The notes under the pieces are model-generated. The model worked only from the letters and a program-made list of their open reading frames with translations. It did no database searches and was not told the origin of the DNA. Below, one piece after another: positions 46,177 through 55,083 of a stretch of DNA of 64,000 nt. The DNA lies in the NCBI RefSeq assembly GCF_000376865.1, contig NZ_AQXQ01000004.1, positions 39,372-103,371 of the forward strand, written 5' to 3'. Position numbers and translations under genes: made by a program. Positions within the stretch are counted from its first letter, which is position 1. Each line of letters opens with the position of its first letter. The DNA is from Thioalkalivibrio sp. ALJ7 (GTDB taxonomy: Bacteria; Pseudomonadota; Gammaproteobacteria; Ectothiorhodospirales; Ectothiorhodospiraceae).

Positions 46177-46824
46177 ATGAACGCCGCAAAGCGAGAAGCC
46201 ATCTTCGAGCGCCTCAAGGCGGCGAATCCCGAGCCGACCACCGAGCTCGAGTACGACACCCCGTTTGAACTGCTCATCGCGGTCATCCTGTCGGCCCAGG
46301 CCACGGATGTCGGCGTCAACAAGGCCACGCGCCGCCTCTATCCGGTCGCCAACACCCCCGAGGCGATCCTCGCGCTGGGCCTGGACGGCCTCAAGGAACA
46401 CATCAAGACCATCGGCCTGTACAACGCCAAGGCCGAAAACGTGATCAAGACTTGCCGCATGCTGGTCGAACGTCATGGGGGCGCAGTCCCCTGCGACCGC
46501 GAGTCGCTGGAGGCCCTGCCGGGCGTCGGCCGCAAGACCGCGAACGTCATCCTCAACACCGCCTTTGGCGTTCCGACGATCGCAGTCGACACACACATCT
46601 TCCGGGTCGCCAACCGCACCGGCCTGGCCCCCGGCAAGACCGTGCTGGAGGTCGAAAAGCGCCTGATGCGCCTGACACCCAAGGCCTACTTGCAGGACGC
46701 CCATCACTGGCTGATCCTGCACGGTCGCTACGTCTGCAAGGCGCGCAAGCCCGAGTGCTGGCGCTGTCCCATCCAAGATCTTTGCGAGTACAAGGCCAAA
46801 ATACCGCCACCCGCGGGCGCCTGA
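46177..46824 (+). CDS. nth: Endonuclease III
   Basis: 215-residue DNA glycosylase/AP lyase for oxidised pyrimidines. Helix-hairpin-helix LPGVGRKTANV with catalytic Lys near residue 120, catalytic Asp in AVDTHIFRV, and a C-terminal [4Fe-4S] loop CKARKPECWRCPIQDLC (C-x6-C-x2-C-x5-C). ATG 46177 gives the normal N-terminus. In Escherichia coli nth directly follows rsxE. Confidence 0.97.
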   Translation: MNAAKREAIFERLKAANPEPTTELEYDTPFELLIAVILSAQATDVGVNKATRRLYPVANTPEAILALGLDGLKEHIKTIGLYNAKAENVIKTCRMLVERHGGAVPCDRESLEALPGVGRKTANVILNTAFGVPTIAVDTHIFRVANRTGLAPGKTVLEVEKRLMRLTPKAYLQDAHHWLILHGRYVCKARKPECWRCPIQDLCEYKAKIPPPAGA

Positions 46825-46849
46825 CGCTCCCAACCCCGAGGACACCCCT

Positions 46850-47275
46850 ATGTACGGCAACCGCGACCAGATCCGCACCCAGTTCGTCGATGCCTGGCTG
46901 AAGGCCCAGGCCGGCGAGCCCCTGACCGATCTGGAACAACAGCTGGTGGACGTGATCTCGGAGCACCCCGAGTACCACGAATACCTCAAGGACCGCGAGA
47001 CGGCCCTGACCGGTGAATTCCCGCCCGAGCTCGGCACCTCCAACCCGTTCCTGCACATGGCGATGCACCTGAGTCTGCGCGACCAGGCCCGCACCGACCG
47101 CCCGGCCGGCACACGCGAGATCCACCAGAGTCTGTGCGCCCGCTTCGGTGTAATGGACGCCGAACACCGGATGATGGAATGCCTGGGCCAGACCCTGTGG
47201 GAGGCCCAGCGCAGCAACAAGGCCCCGGACGAGACCGCCTACCTCGAGTGCCTCAAACGCCTGGCCAGTCGCTAA
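46850..47275 (+). CDS. DUF1841 protein
   Basis: 141 residues. Soluble, helical, with a typical opening NRDQIRTQFVDAWLKAQAGEPLTDLEQQL and a NPFLHMAMHLSLRDQ segment, which match the DUF1841 family of unknown function. It starts 25 bases after nth and is probably co-transcribed. Confidence 0.85.
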   Translation: MYGNRDQIRTQFVDAWLKAQAGEPLTDLEQQLVDVISEHPEYHEYLKDRETALTGEFPPELGTSNPFLHMAMHLSLRDQARTDRPAGTREIHQSLCARFGVMDAEHRMMECLGQTLWEAQRSNKAPDETAYLECLKRLASR

Positions 47276-47355
47276 CGCGACGTCGCTCCAACGACCCGCA
47301 GCGGGACCGCCCACGCACCACTACCGTCTAGCCAACCCGTTCGTGTGGCCGGCGC

Positions 47356-47538
47356 ATGGAACATCCGGCCTATCAGGGCGATCCAACCGGCATGGACATG
47401 CCCCTGCTCATCCTCGGCGCCCTGCTGGTCGCCAGCCTGACCGCCTTCTTCTCCGGCGTCCTGCCCTACCCGATCGGATGGATCATCCTCGGCGTAGCCT
47501 TCATCGGCCGCCTCCTCTATCTCACCCAAAAAACGTGA
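47356..47538 (+). CDS. Small membrane protein
   Basis: 60 residues from ATG 47356 (47392 also possible). Two hydrophobic stretches, PLLILGALLVASLTAFFSG and IGWIILGVAFIGRLLYL, cover most of the chain. There is no clear ribosome-binding site at the first ATG. Family not recognised; a real small membrane protein is likely but not certain. Confidence 0.5.
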   Translation: MEHPAYQGDPTGMDMPLLILGALLVASLTAFFSGVLPYPIGWIILGVAFIGRLLYLTQKT

Positions 47539-47593
47539 ACACAGGGGCGGCCCACGCCCATGTCCACGACTCGCCATCCGTACCGAGGAGCGA

Positions 47594-47992
47594 TTAGCCG
47601 CTTTCCAGGTATTCCTTGAGCCGTTGCAAGTCGTGCTCCACGGCCCGCCGGTCCACCGCGTACTGCTCATCGGTCATGCCCGGCGGGCGCATCAGGCTGA
47701 ACACAAACTCGCTACCCGCCTCGTTGGGTAACACGCGCATGGGGTTGTGAAACACCGTGCCCGTGGCCAGCTCGACATCGTGATCCATCACCCCAAACGC
47801 ATTGGGTTCCACAAACCGTACCCGCGCCGCTCCCGAAGGGGTCTCGATCCGCCACCACGGGCCCGCCTCCGTCACTTTGCCCTGGGCAAGACCTTCGGCC
47901 CACAAGGGCAGGTTTCGCGGGTTCGAGGCAAATGCGTAGACATCCTCCGGCGGACGAGCAATGTAGACACTGATATGCACGACCTCAGCCAC
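47594..47992 (-). CDS. SRPBCC-fold protein
   Basis: 132 residues from GTG 47992. It begins AEVVHISVYIARPPEDVYAFASNPRNLPLWAEG, the typical first strand and helices of polyketide cyclase/dehydrase-like START-fold proteins, and ends with a long helix (DRRAVEHDLQRLKEYLES). It probably binds a hydrophobic ligand. It lies 23 bases after the VOC-fold gene and is likely co-transcribed. Confidence 0.75.
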   Translation of the reverse strand: MAEVVHISVYIARPPEDVYAFASNPRNLPLWAEGLAQGKVTEAGPWWRIETPSGAARVRFVEPNAFGVMDHDVELATGTVFHNPMRVLPNEAGSEFVFSLMRPPGMTDEQYAVDRRAVEHDLQRLKEYLESG

Positions 47993-48015
47993 GACGTATC
48001 CAAGCCTCCCGTTGC

Positions 48016-48495
48016 TCAAGGGCCGGCATAGGCGCGCTCCAGAGCGACCAGATCGAACTTGCCCATCCTTAGAAATGCCTGAGTCACACGGGCCACCGCC
48101 TGTGGGTCGCTGGATTGCAGCATCAAGTCCAGAACGGAGGGGACCACCTGCCAGGACAGGCCGAATTGGTCCTTCAACCAACCACACTCCACTTCCTGCC
48201 CGCCTCCAGCCGTCAGACCGTGCCAGTAGTGATCGATCTCCTCCTGCGTATCGCACTTCACCATGAAGGAGATCGATTCGTTGAACGAAAATAGCGGACC
48301 GGCACTGATGGCCTGGAACGGCTGCCCCAAGAGAAAGAAGGTCACGACTTCCACCGCGCCCGAAGGCGTGTCTTCCAGGGTCACCGTGTGTTCGATCCAG
48401 GCGTCGTCGAATATGGAGGTGTAGAACTCCGCCGCCTGCCGGGCCTCCTGGTCGAACCACAGATGGGGAACGAGTTTCTGTCCAATGGTTGCCAT
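48016..48495 (-). CDS. VOC-fold (PhnB-like) protein
   Basis: 159 residues of the glyoxalase/VOC superfamily, PhnB/DUF1338-like branch formerly annotated as 3-demethylubiquinone methyltransferase. PHLWFDQEARQAAEFYTSIF opens it and FGLSWQVVPSVL closes the domain. GPLFSFNESISFMVKCDTQEEIDHYWHGLT is characteristic. No reaction can be assigned. Just upstream of its start lies a MITE-end sequence. Confidence 0.85.
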   Translation of the reverse strand: MATIGQKLVPHLWFDQEARQAAEFYTSIFDDAWIEHTVTLEDTPSGAVEVVTFFLLGQPFQAISAGPLFSFNESISFMVKCDTQEEIDHYWHGLTAGGGQEVECGWLKDQFGLSWQVVPSVLDLMLQSSDPQAVARVTQAFLRMGKFDLVALERAYAGP

Positions 48496-48507
48496 CGTTG
48501 TACTCCC

Positions 48508-48535
48508 TTAGGGAGACGCTGATTGAGTGCACATG
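48508..48535. repeat. Single MITE end
   Basis: TTAGGGAGACGCTGATTGAG matches the terminal repeat of the MITE copies at 30.7 and 39.85 kb. No complementary end is found in the following kilobase. It lies in the leader of the VOC gene and could be a deletion relic. Confidence 0.65.
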
Positions 48536-48582
48536 ACCCAGGGCGTGACCCGATGTGCCAGTCGGCTTCGGTGCATCGGCTA

Positions 48583-49308
48583 TCAACCGCCCGTGCAGTG
48601 GTTCGCAAAGGCGAAGGCATCGTTCATGGTCCATTGGGCTTGCGGTGTGTTCGCCATTCGCTGGCACCAGGCCGGCGAGCCTACCGATTCCGCCGGCGTG
48701 GCCTCGACAGGCCTCGCGCCCGTTTCTGGCGAAAGCAAATGATCCAGTGCCAGCACACGCTCGTCCTGCATGAAGGCCTCCACCTTGTCGCCTAGGGCGA
48801 GCATCCCTTCGAGTACCGCCTGCCCCTGCTGGGGGTTGCGCATCATCAGGAGCTCAAGCTGCTGGCCCGCCCGATCTGTAGCGCGATCGAACCGCATTCC
48901 AGCTTCCTCGAGGTTCGCAGACTCCGCGAAGAGCCCGTCAAGCTCCTGGTCGAGCAACACCCGATCCGCGGCGTCGACCGGAACCAGATGGGCCTCCGCC
49001 CAGATGACCATGTCTTCGATCTGCGCAATCGTGCGGGCTGTGTACTCACCCGCCAGGCGACTCCCGAGTGCATCGGCCGCCCGCTGATCATCAATCGCGT
49101 CAATCTGATCGCCAATCTCCTCGAATAGCGCCGCCTGGTCGTGGATGTTCCGCACAATGCGGTCGGCGATCATGTTTGCCTCCACTGCGGCGGGCGCCGA
49201 GGCGACCGGCGCCGGATCGGTTTGCGTGTCTGCTGCCTGTTCACTTCCGCAGCCCAATGGCAACAAAATCATCAGGCCCAACAGGGCCCACCACTTTGGG
49301 ATATTCAT
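48583..49308 (-). CDS. Lipoprotein with C-terminal DUF3012-like region
   Basis: 241 residues. Hydrophobic stretch and lipobox LMILLPLGC at the N-terminus (Cys 20). The middle is an acidic, helical region, and the C-terminus reads GSPAWCQRMANTPQAQWTMNDAFAFANHC, like the two-Cys DUF3012 domain. The ATG is preceded by GGAGGG. The function is unknown; it is probably outer-membrane or periplasmic. Confidence 0.75.
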   Translation of the reverse strand: MNIPKWWALLGLMILLPLGCGSEQAADTQTDPAPVASAPAAVEANMIADRIVRNIHDQAALFEEIGDQIDAIDDQRAADALGSRLAGEYTARTIAQIEDMVIWAEAHLVPVDAADRVLLDQELDGLFAESANLEEAGMRFDRATDRAGQQLELLMMRNPQQGQAVLEGMLALGDKVEAFMQDERVLALDHLLSPETGARPVEATPAESVGSPAWCQRMANTPQAQWTMNDAFAFANHCTGG

Positions 49309-49593
49309 GTCTGCAGCCCTCCGTCTATGGGGCTGTCGGACGACGGATGGGAGTGCGTATCCGCCGTCCGGCGGGCCGTCCTCGGACCCTGGCCTGAGGA
49401 CCGGGGGAAATGAGAATCCTGCGAGGGCGGCCCCTGTCATCCCAGGTGCTCGCCTGACCCGCCCAAAACACTCCGCACTCAATGAGTATAGATCCGCAAA
49501 AACCACGCGTGACTCGGCGCCATATCGGGGACGCATCCAACCACCCCGACTGTTGTATCGTCGACGTCTTCAACCCTGCGCATTACACCCCGG

Positions 49594-50298
49594 ATGGCCC
49601 CAATGACGACCGTCACGATCCACGGCATCTACACCGGCCGCATAGCCCCGAATTACGCCAAGGGCCGCGCCAGTGCCATCGACAAGCAGCCGGTTCCCGG
49701 CAACATTACGGTGGGCCACCTCGGACTGACCGGTGACGAGCAGGCCGACCCGGACAACCACGGCGGTCCAGAGCGCGCACTGCTTCACTACAGCCTCGAC
49801 CATTACCCTGGGTGGCAATCGGAGTACCCGGCGCGTGCCGTCCGGTTCGCGGGCCCCGGTTTCGGTGAGAACCTTGCCAGCCACGGCATGGACGAGCACA
49901 GCGTCCATATCGGCGACATCTACCGTATCGGGACCGCCTGCGTGGAGGTCAGCCAGCCCCGCACCCCATGCTGGAAGCTGGACGTGCGCTTCGACATCCC
50001 GGGCCTGGCACGCCAGGTCCAGGAAACCAGCCGTTGCGGCTGGTTCTACCGCGTACTGCAACCGGGCACGCTTGCCGGCGGCGATGCAATCGAACTCCTC
50101 AAGCGTCCCCCCGGAAGCCTCAGCATTGCCACCGCCATGGCCGCGGTGTATCAGCAAGCGAACCGAGAACACCTGCAACAGCTCGCCGACTGCGCACCCC
50201 TGGCCCTGAACTGGCGCGAAAAGGCCCGTAGAAAGCTACGCGGCGCGCCCGACTCCAGTAGTGATCGGCGACTCAGCGGCGAACCGCCCCCGACCTAA
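49594..50298 (+). CDS. MOSC-domain protein, YiiM-like
   Basis: 234 residues. MOSC proteins of the YiiM group bind molybdenum cofactor and reduce N-hydroxylated bases. The domain opens VTIHGIYTGRI and has DEQADPDNHGGPERALLHYS, FGENLAS and the Cys in QPRTPCWKLD that would hold the cofactor. The C-terminal helical part follows. ATG 49594 is chosen; ATG 49603 is an alternative and neither has a good ribosome-binding site. Not operonic. Confidence 0.85.
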   Translation: MAPMTTVTIHGIYTGRIAPNYAKGRASAIDKQPVPGNITVGHLGLTGDEQADPDNHGGPERALLHYSLDHYPGWQSEYPARAVRFAGPGFGENLASHGMDEHSVHIGDIYRIGTACVEVSQPRTPCWKLDVRFDIPGLARQVQETSRCGWFYRVLQPGTLAGGDAIELLKRPPGSLSIATAMAAVYQQANREHLQQLADCAPLALNWREKARRKLRGAPDSSSDRRLSGEPPPT

Positions 50299-50410
50299 GC
50301 CGCTTCCAACCTGGTCGGAGCTGGGTCGTTCATAAAGTGCCGAAACGGGACGGTTTCAGGAGAATGCAAGTTAGGTCCCTGTTCTCGCTCGACTTCTTTC
50401 CGCCGAAAAT

Positions 50411-50424
50411 TTGATCTACATCAG
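50411..50424. promoter_or_regulatory. FNR-box-like site, one mismatch
   Basis: TTGATCTACATCAG differs from TTGATnnnnATCAA by one base. It lies about 176 bases upstream of the sulfur-globule gene, which is far for direct activation unless the promoter starts a long leader. The remaining 300-base gap around it holds nothing else recognised. Confidence 0.4.
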
Positions 50425-50599
50425 CATATCGGTACGTACTTATTTTAACCTGCAGATCACTTGAGAGGCACTGATCCAACGTCAGCACCTCCCAAGGTGC
50501 TGGTGGGCCCGGAAGCCCCGCGCCCCGGCAAAGGGACATCATCCATGTCCCGAAGCGTCTGATCTTGTTAAATGGTCTCGATTTTTAGGAGGTAATGCC

Positions 50600-50992
50600 A
50601 TGAAAAAATGGGCCATAGCACTTTCTTCCGCGGCGCTGATCGGCGCCTTCGCCGTCCCGCTGCAGGCCTCGGCCCAATGGTGGGGCCCGGGCTACCAGGC
50701 TCCGTATCACGGCCCCTACCACGCGCCCTACTATGGGCCTCGTTACGGGTACGGTCCCGGCTGGGGTCGCGGCATGGGCGACTGGTTCGGCCTCGGCGAT
50801 ATGTTCGGCGACTTCGACTTCAGCATGCGGGGTCGTGGGCATGGGTATGGCAGCGGGCATGGATACAGCGACTACTACGGCCGCCATTACGGGTACCGTC
50901 CGTATTATGGGTACGGCCCCTACTACCATCCCGGCCCTTACCATGGTGCGCCCCAGGCGCCTCAGCAGGAGGCAGAAGAACAGGACAATTGA
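50600..50992 (+). CDS. Sulfur globule protein-like, Gly/Tyr-rich exported
   Basis: 130 residues with a Sec signal (MKKWAIALSSAALIGAFAVPLQASA) and a Gly/Tyr/Trp/His/Pro-rich mature chain of aromatic repeats (GPRYGYGPGWGRG, YYGRHYGYRPYYGYG) containing GLGDMFGDFDFSMRGRGHGYG. This matches the composition and DMxFGDFxFSxxGxGxGxG-like core of sulfur globule envelope proteins (SgpA/B/C) of purple and chemotrophic sulfur bacteria. ATG has AGGAGGT upstream. It fits a host that stores intermediate sulfur in the periplasm. Confidence 0.8.
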   Translation: MKKWAIALSSAALIGAFAVPLQASAQWWGPGYQAPYHGPYHAPYYGPRYGYGPGWGRGMGDWFGLGDMFGDFDFSMRGRGHGYGSGHGYSDYYGRHYGYRPYYGYGPYYHPGPYHGAPQAPQQEAEEQDN

Positions 50993-51053
50993 TCCTTTTC
51001 TCCAACCTCGACCCGCTGGCCCGGCCTGCCCACGCAGGTCGGGCCAGTTACCT

Positions 51054-51104
51054 TCTAGGTGTGATCTCTCAATAGGTTGTCCACGGGACGACTCCGAAGG
51101 ATGC
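51054..51104. mobile_element. Orphan IS481-type left end
   Basis: TCTAGG followed by TGTGATCTCTCAATAGGTTG and about 25 further bases are identical to the end of the IS element at 63733. CTAG-containing target sites are typical of IS481 insertion. The copy diverges after about 45 bases and the opposite end is not seen, so it is a relic or deletion derivative. Confidence 0.75.
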
Positions 51105-51296
51105 GCGGCCACGCATCCACCCAGTCCTCCTGTATCGGGGGAAACGCCGACCCGACCCTCGCCTTCCGAGAACACCGGCTTTCCCGTTTCTACCGGAATT
51201 CCGAACCCCCTCCGGGGCGCCACCCGCTAGGCCACAGAATGCAGTAGAATCGGCCACTTACATCGTTAGCCAAGCCAATCAAACCCAGGCCACGTG

Positions 51297-51797
51297 ATGA
51301 CCAGCCCCGCCCCCAAAAAGGACTGCTACTTCTGTCGCGTGTCCGCCGGCCTCGCGGATCCGTTCATCTACGAAAACCGCTCATTCGTCGGGCTGTTCGA
51401 CACCAACCCGGTCAATCCCGGGCACGCCCTCATCATTCCCCGGAGGCACGTGGTATCCCTGTTCGAACTCAACGAAACCGAGCAGGCGGACTACTTCGAC
51501 ACGATCCACGGTGTCCGCGAGGCCATCGAGTCCACCGACATGACTGACCTGTACCAGAACATGCTGCACCGCGACTACTTGCGCGACCGCCCGAAGGATC
51601 ATATCGAGGCCGTCCTGAAACTCCCCTTCCTGAACCAGAAGCCGGATGCCTACACCGTCGGCAACAACGACGGCCGCGCCGCCGGCCGGAGCATCGACCA
51701 CCTCCACGTGATCCTGCTCCCACGCTACCAAGGCGATGTACAGGACCCCCGGGGCGGCATCCGAAACGTCATCCCGGATCGCGCCAAGTACCACTAG
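51297..51797 (+). CDS. HIT-family hydrolase
   Basis: 166 residues. Nucleotide hydrolase/transferase of the histidine-triad family. CYFCRVSAG at the N-terminus (zinc-like pair), VNPGHALIIPRRHV and the triad region SIDHLHVILLPRYQGD, where the catalytic HxHxH reads D-H-L-H with the first His missing. ATG 51297 follows GTG 51294. Substrate uncertain; AP4A- or AMP-type compounds are common in the family. Confidence 0.8.
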   Translation: MTSPAPKKDCYFCRVSAGLADPFIYENRSFVGLFDTNPVNPGHALIIPRRHVVSLFELNETEQADYFDTIHGVREAIESTDMTDLYQNMLHRDYLRDRPKDHIEAVLKLPFLNQKPDAYTVGNNDGRAAGRSIDHLHVILLPRYQGDVQDPRGGIRNVIPDRAKYH

Positions 51798-51989
51798 CCT
51801 CGGCCGCGAAGCGACGAAGCAACACCTAACATCGCCCCAGAGGTCTCCACCGCGAGCGCCACCGCAGAACCGCGACTGGAACTGCGTTTTTTCATTGACT
51901 CCGGAAGAATCCCTGACGAGGATGGACCCGGAATTCCTGTCCAGACTCAGGGGTAAGGGCGTGCAAAGGACCACCATGCGAGCCGTCCG

Positions 51990-53120
51990 ATGAGATGGAC
52001 CGGAGGACACAGCAACCCCCTGGACTGGTGGTTGAACCTGGGCGTTTCACCCCAGGACCCGCCCGATCTGCGTCTCAAGAAGGTGGTCATGACCCTCGTA
52101 TCCACGGGGATCGCCACCCTCGCGATCTTCTGGGGCATCCTGTACATCGCAACCGGCTACCCGCTCTCCGGCGCCATCCCGCTCGGCTACTCCGTTGTCT
52201 CCTTCGCCAGCATCCTGCACTTCTTCCGCAGCAAGCAGTTCGACCTGTTCTGCTTCAGCCAGCAACTGCTGATTCTGATCCTGCCCTTCGCGCTGATGTG
52301 GAGCCTGGGCGGCTTTGCCAATGGCAGCGCCGTGATGATCTGGGCCTTCTTCGCCCCGCTGGCCGCCCTGTTCTTCCTGGACCTGGAAGCGGCCCGGCGC
52401 TGGTTCATTGCCTTCATCGCGCTGTTGATTGTTTCCGCAATCCTGGATAGCTGGCTGCAGGGCCTTGCGCGGCCCATGCCCACCACACTCAACACCCTCT
52501 ACTTCCTGATGAACATGGGCATGGGCTTCATCCTGATCTCGCTAGTGCTCTATTACTTCGTCAAGGACCGCAACAAGGCCTACCGGGAGCTCGAACAGAC
52601 CCAGGAACATATTCATCACATGATGATGACCGACCCCCTAACCGGTATGCCCAACCGCCGCCACCTGGAACAACGTTTCAACGAGGAACTGGACCGCAAA
52701 CAGCGCTACGGCGAACCCCTCTCGGTGCTGATGACCGACGTGGACTTCTTCAAGACGATCAACGACCGCTATGGCCATGCTGTGGGGGACGAAGTGCTCA
52801 AGGCCTTTGCCAAGACCCTCCAGGGAGGTCTGCGCTCCTCGGACTTCCTGGCTCGCTACGGCGGAGAAGAGTTCATCGTTCTACTACCCGCCTCGGATCT
52901 GGACGCCGCACGGAACCTGGCCGAACGTCTGCGCAAGACCGTCAAGTCCACCCCCATCGAGGGCTACGACATCCAGCTCACGTCCAGCTTTGGCGTGGCC
53001 GAGGTTCAGACCGGCGAATCCCCGGAACAGGCCATCAGCCGGGCCGACAAGGCTATGTATAACGCCAAGCACGAGGGCCGAGACCAGGTATCATCCAAAG
53101 ACGACTCGGCGCACATCTGA
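51990..53120 (+). CDS. Diguanylate cyclase, membrane-anchored
   Basis: 376 residues. About six N-terminal membrane helices (to about residue 190), a helical linker, then a complete GGDEF domain with active-site RYGGEEFIVLLP and DPLTGMPNRR, plus DVDFFKTINDRYGHAVGD. The GGEEF motif is intact, so it should make cyclic di-GMP. Input could be a membrane signal. The next gene encodes an HDOD protein, often linked to c-di-GMP signalling. Confidence 0.95.
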   Translation: MRWTGGHSNPLDWWLNLGVSPQDPPDLRLKKVVMTLVSTGIATLAIFWGILYIATGYPLSGAIPLGYSVVSFASILHFFRSKQFDLFCFSQQLLILILPFALMWSLGGFANGSAVMIWAFFAPLAALFFLDLEAARRWFIAFIALLIVSAILDSWLQGLARPMPTTLNTLYFLMNMGMGFILISLVLYYFVKDRNKAYRELEQTQEHIHHMMMTDPLTGMPNRRHLEQRFNEELDRKQRYGEPLSVLMTDVDFFKTINDRYGHAVGDEVLKAFAKTLQGGLRSSDFLARYGGEEFIVLLPASDLDAARNLAERLRKTVKSTPIEGYDIQLTSSFGVAEVQTGESPEQAISRADKAMYNAKHEGRDQVSSKDDSAHI

Positions 53121-53466
53121 GCACCCTTCAAACAGGAACGAGCAGCGGTCCGGGCACACACTCCCCTCATGAATACACCGATGCAGTCGACCCTTGGCTC
53201 GTCGTTTATCAAAGATTCGCCAGGCGTTACGCCCATCCGAAACGCTTGATGTGTTGGCCGCGGGCCCCGTTGGTTTGATGCTGACAAAGTGGACCTTAAC
53301 GTCCCCTTCACGTAAGTCACGCGGTCTGCCCCACTGACCTGTCGTGAGCACGTACCCTGCCCCTAATCCGCGACCACCATGGAGGGGGCCGCTACAGCAC
53401 GGCTTACGTACGCCCACCGGATTCCGGGCGGACGTTTGCACAGAACGCGAACAGGGACACTCTCAA

Positions 53467-54510
53467 GTGTCGTTATCAACGCTTCTGCGGTGGTTTACCC
53501 GCAACCAAAATCGTTTGCCCACCGCCTCCGCCAGCGATCCTGCCCAATCCGGGCGCGCAGCCGTCACCCACCCGCTGAAAGTGCCTGGCGGCGAGGTGCA
53601 TCCCGTTGAGGATCCTGAACTCGCGTTGTCGTACTGCTCGGGCCTTTTTGACGCCAGGCGTTACCAGAAGGGTCGCTCAAGCACGGCGGAACGCGCCTGG
53701 ATCCACCACTACAGGGAGCTTCTCGCGACCAACCCGGATGCGTTCTCCGCCGAGGTGCCACGGCTGCCACGGGTCGTGCCAAGACTCATGTCCGCGCTTC
53801 GCGAGCCCGACAGTACCAGCACGCGGAAGATCGTCTCCCTAATCGAGACCGACCCGGTCCTGGCCGGAAACGTGCTCAAGGTGGTCAACAGCCCCGCCAT
53901 GCGCCTACACCGCCGCCAGATCGTGAGCCTCGAGTACGCCGTTACACTCATGGGGAACCAACGCCTACGCGAGATCATCTTCGCCGCCCTGATCAGCCCC
54001 CTGGCCACGTTCGACAAAGATGCCCGCGTGAACGAAGAAAGCCTGAAACAGATCTGGCCCGAGACCCTGCAAACCGCGATGAACGTAAAGATTGGCGCGC
54101 GACACCTGGGAGGTGGAACCGAGGGATTTGCGCTCTATCTTGCGGCCCTCACTCATAGCAGCGGGCTCATTGTCTTGTTGCGTGGGCTGGAAACGCTCAA
54201 GGCGACCACCGTGTCCTCGGGATTTGTCGGTCAACTCGAAGCGCTTGCGCGCACCGCGTCGGTCGCTATCGCCCGCAGTTGGGAGTTCGACCATTCCAGT
54301 GTTCAGCTGCTGCAGGATTGGGCCGACGCCGACCGGTCGACCCTGGAGACCGCGCTGTTAGCCGATGCCATCGCGTTCACCCGACTCAACAGCCTCTGCC
54401 AACGCGGCGACCTGGAGAGCACGTCCTTGCTTGCCTTTCGCGAAACACTGCCCCGATATGCACAGGAATGGACCGACCTGCCCTCATCCTCACCTTCACC
54501 CTCAGACTAA
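53467..54510 (+). CDS. HDOD-domain protein
   Basis: 347 residues from GTG 53467. The HDOD region follows ELALSYCSGLFD..., with LPRVVPRLMSALREPDSTSTRKIVSLIETDPVLAGNVLKVVNSPAM (shortened) and ALTHSSGLIVLLRGL. HDOD domains lack the phosphohydrolase residues of true HD proteins and act in signalling. It lies 346 bases after the diguanylate cyclase; that gap has no other gene I can support. Confidence 0.8.
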   Translation: MSLSTLLRWFTRNQNRLPTASASDPAQSGRAAVTHPLKVPGGEVHPVEDPELALSYCSGLFDARRYQKGRSSTAERAWIHHYRELLATNPDAFSAEVPRLPRVVPRLMSALREPDSTSTRKIVSLIETDPVLAGNVLKVVNSPAMRLHRRQIVSLEYAVTLMGNQRLREIIFAALISPLATFDKDARVNEESLKQIWPETLQTAMNVKIGARHLGGGTEGFALYLAALTHSSGLIVLLRGLETLKATTVSSGFVGQLEALARTASVAIARSWEFDHSSVQLLQDWADADRSTLETALLADAIAFTRLNSLCQRGDLESTSLLAFRETLPRYAQEWTDLPSSSPSPSD

Positions 54511-54634
54511 ATTCTCCCACCGGACGCAGTGGCACCCGATCAAAGGCAACTGCGCGAACCGGGTACCCGCGAGTCGCCGTACAAGATCATCACGACCCTT
54601 TACCCCTTTTTCGCTTCACCCGGTAGATTTCGCC

Positions 54635-55010
54635 ATCCGCGCCACTGCGCCCGCCTCCCGCACGCAGTCCTCCTCCGCCTGCCAGAGCGCTGTCACGTCG
54701 CGCGCGACGCCAATCCGAACCCCTTCCTCCTCGACCCAGTGTGCCGACTACAGGATATGCACGACGCCGCCGCTCTTGCGGATCTAACGGTTCCGGAAAT
54801 CGACTTGTGGCTTGCCCCCCATGACCCGGACACAATCGAGGCCAGTGAGGCGGCCAGGTCGTCCGGATGCATGTAGTCGGTGATCGTGGTGTCGATCAGC
54901 CCCTTGGCCCAATAACCGAGCAGGTCCTCACGGGCGACGCTCACGAAGACGGTGTCGTGGATCAGATTGATCAGCCTGGAGGAAGCTGCTTTCAGGTCCA
55001 CTGGCATGGA
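54635..55010 (-). pseudogene. Broken PAS-domain fragment
   Basis: On the minus strand one frame reads LLGYWAKGLIDTTITDYMHPDDLAASL, and another frame continues SAHWVEEEGVRIGVARDVTALWQAEED, both clear PAS/PAC pieces. A frameshift and an in-frame TAG separate them, and no output domain follows. It looks like the remnant of a PAS-linked sensor protein. Confidence 0.7.
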
Positions 55011-55083
55011 TCAGCCCACCCATACGGAGAACCGCCTTCGGCGCACGCCCATACGCCCAGCCCAAAACCGCCGGTCAAGGCGC

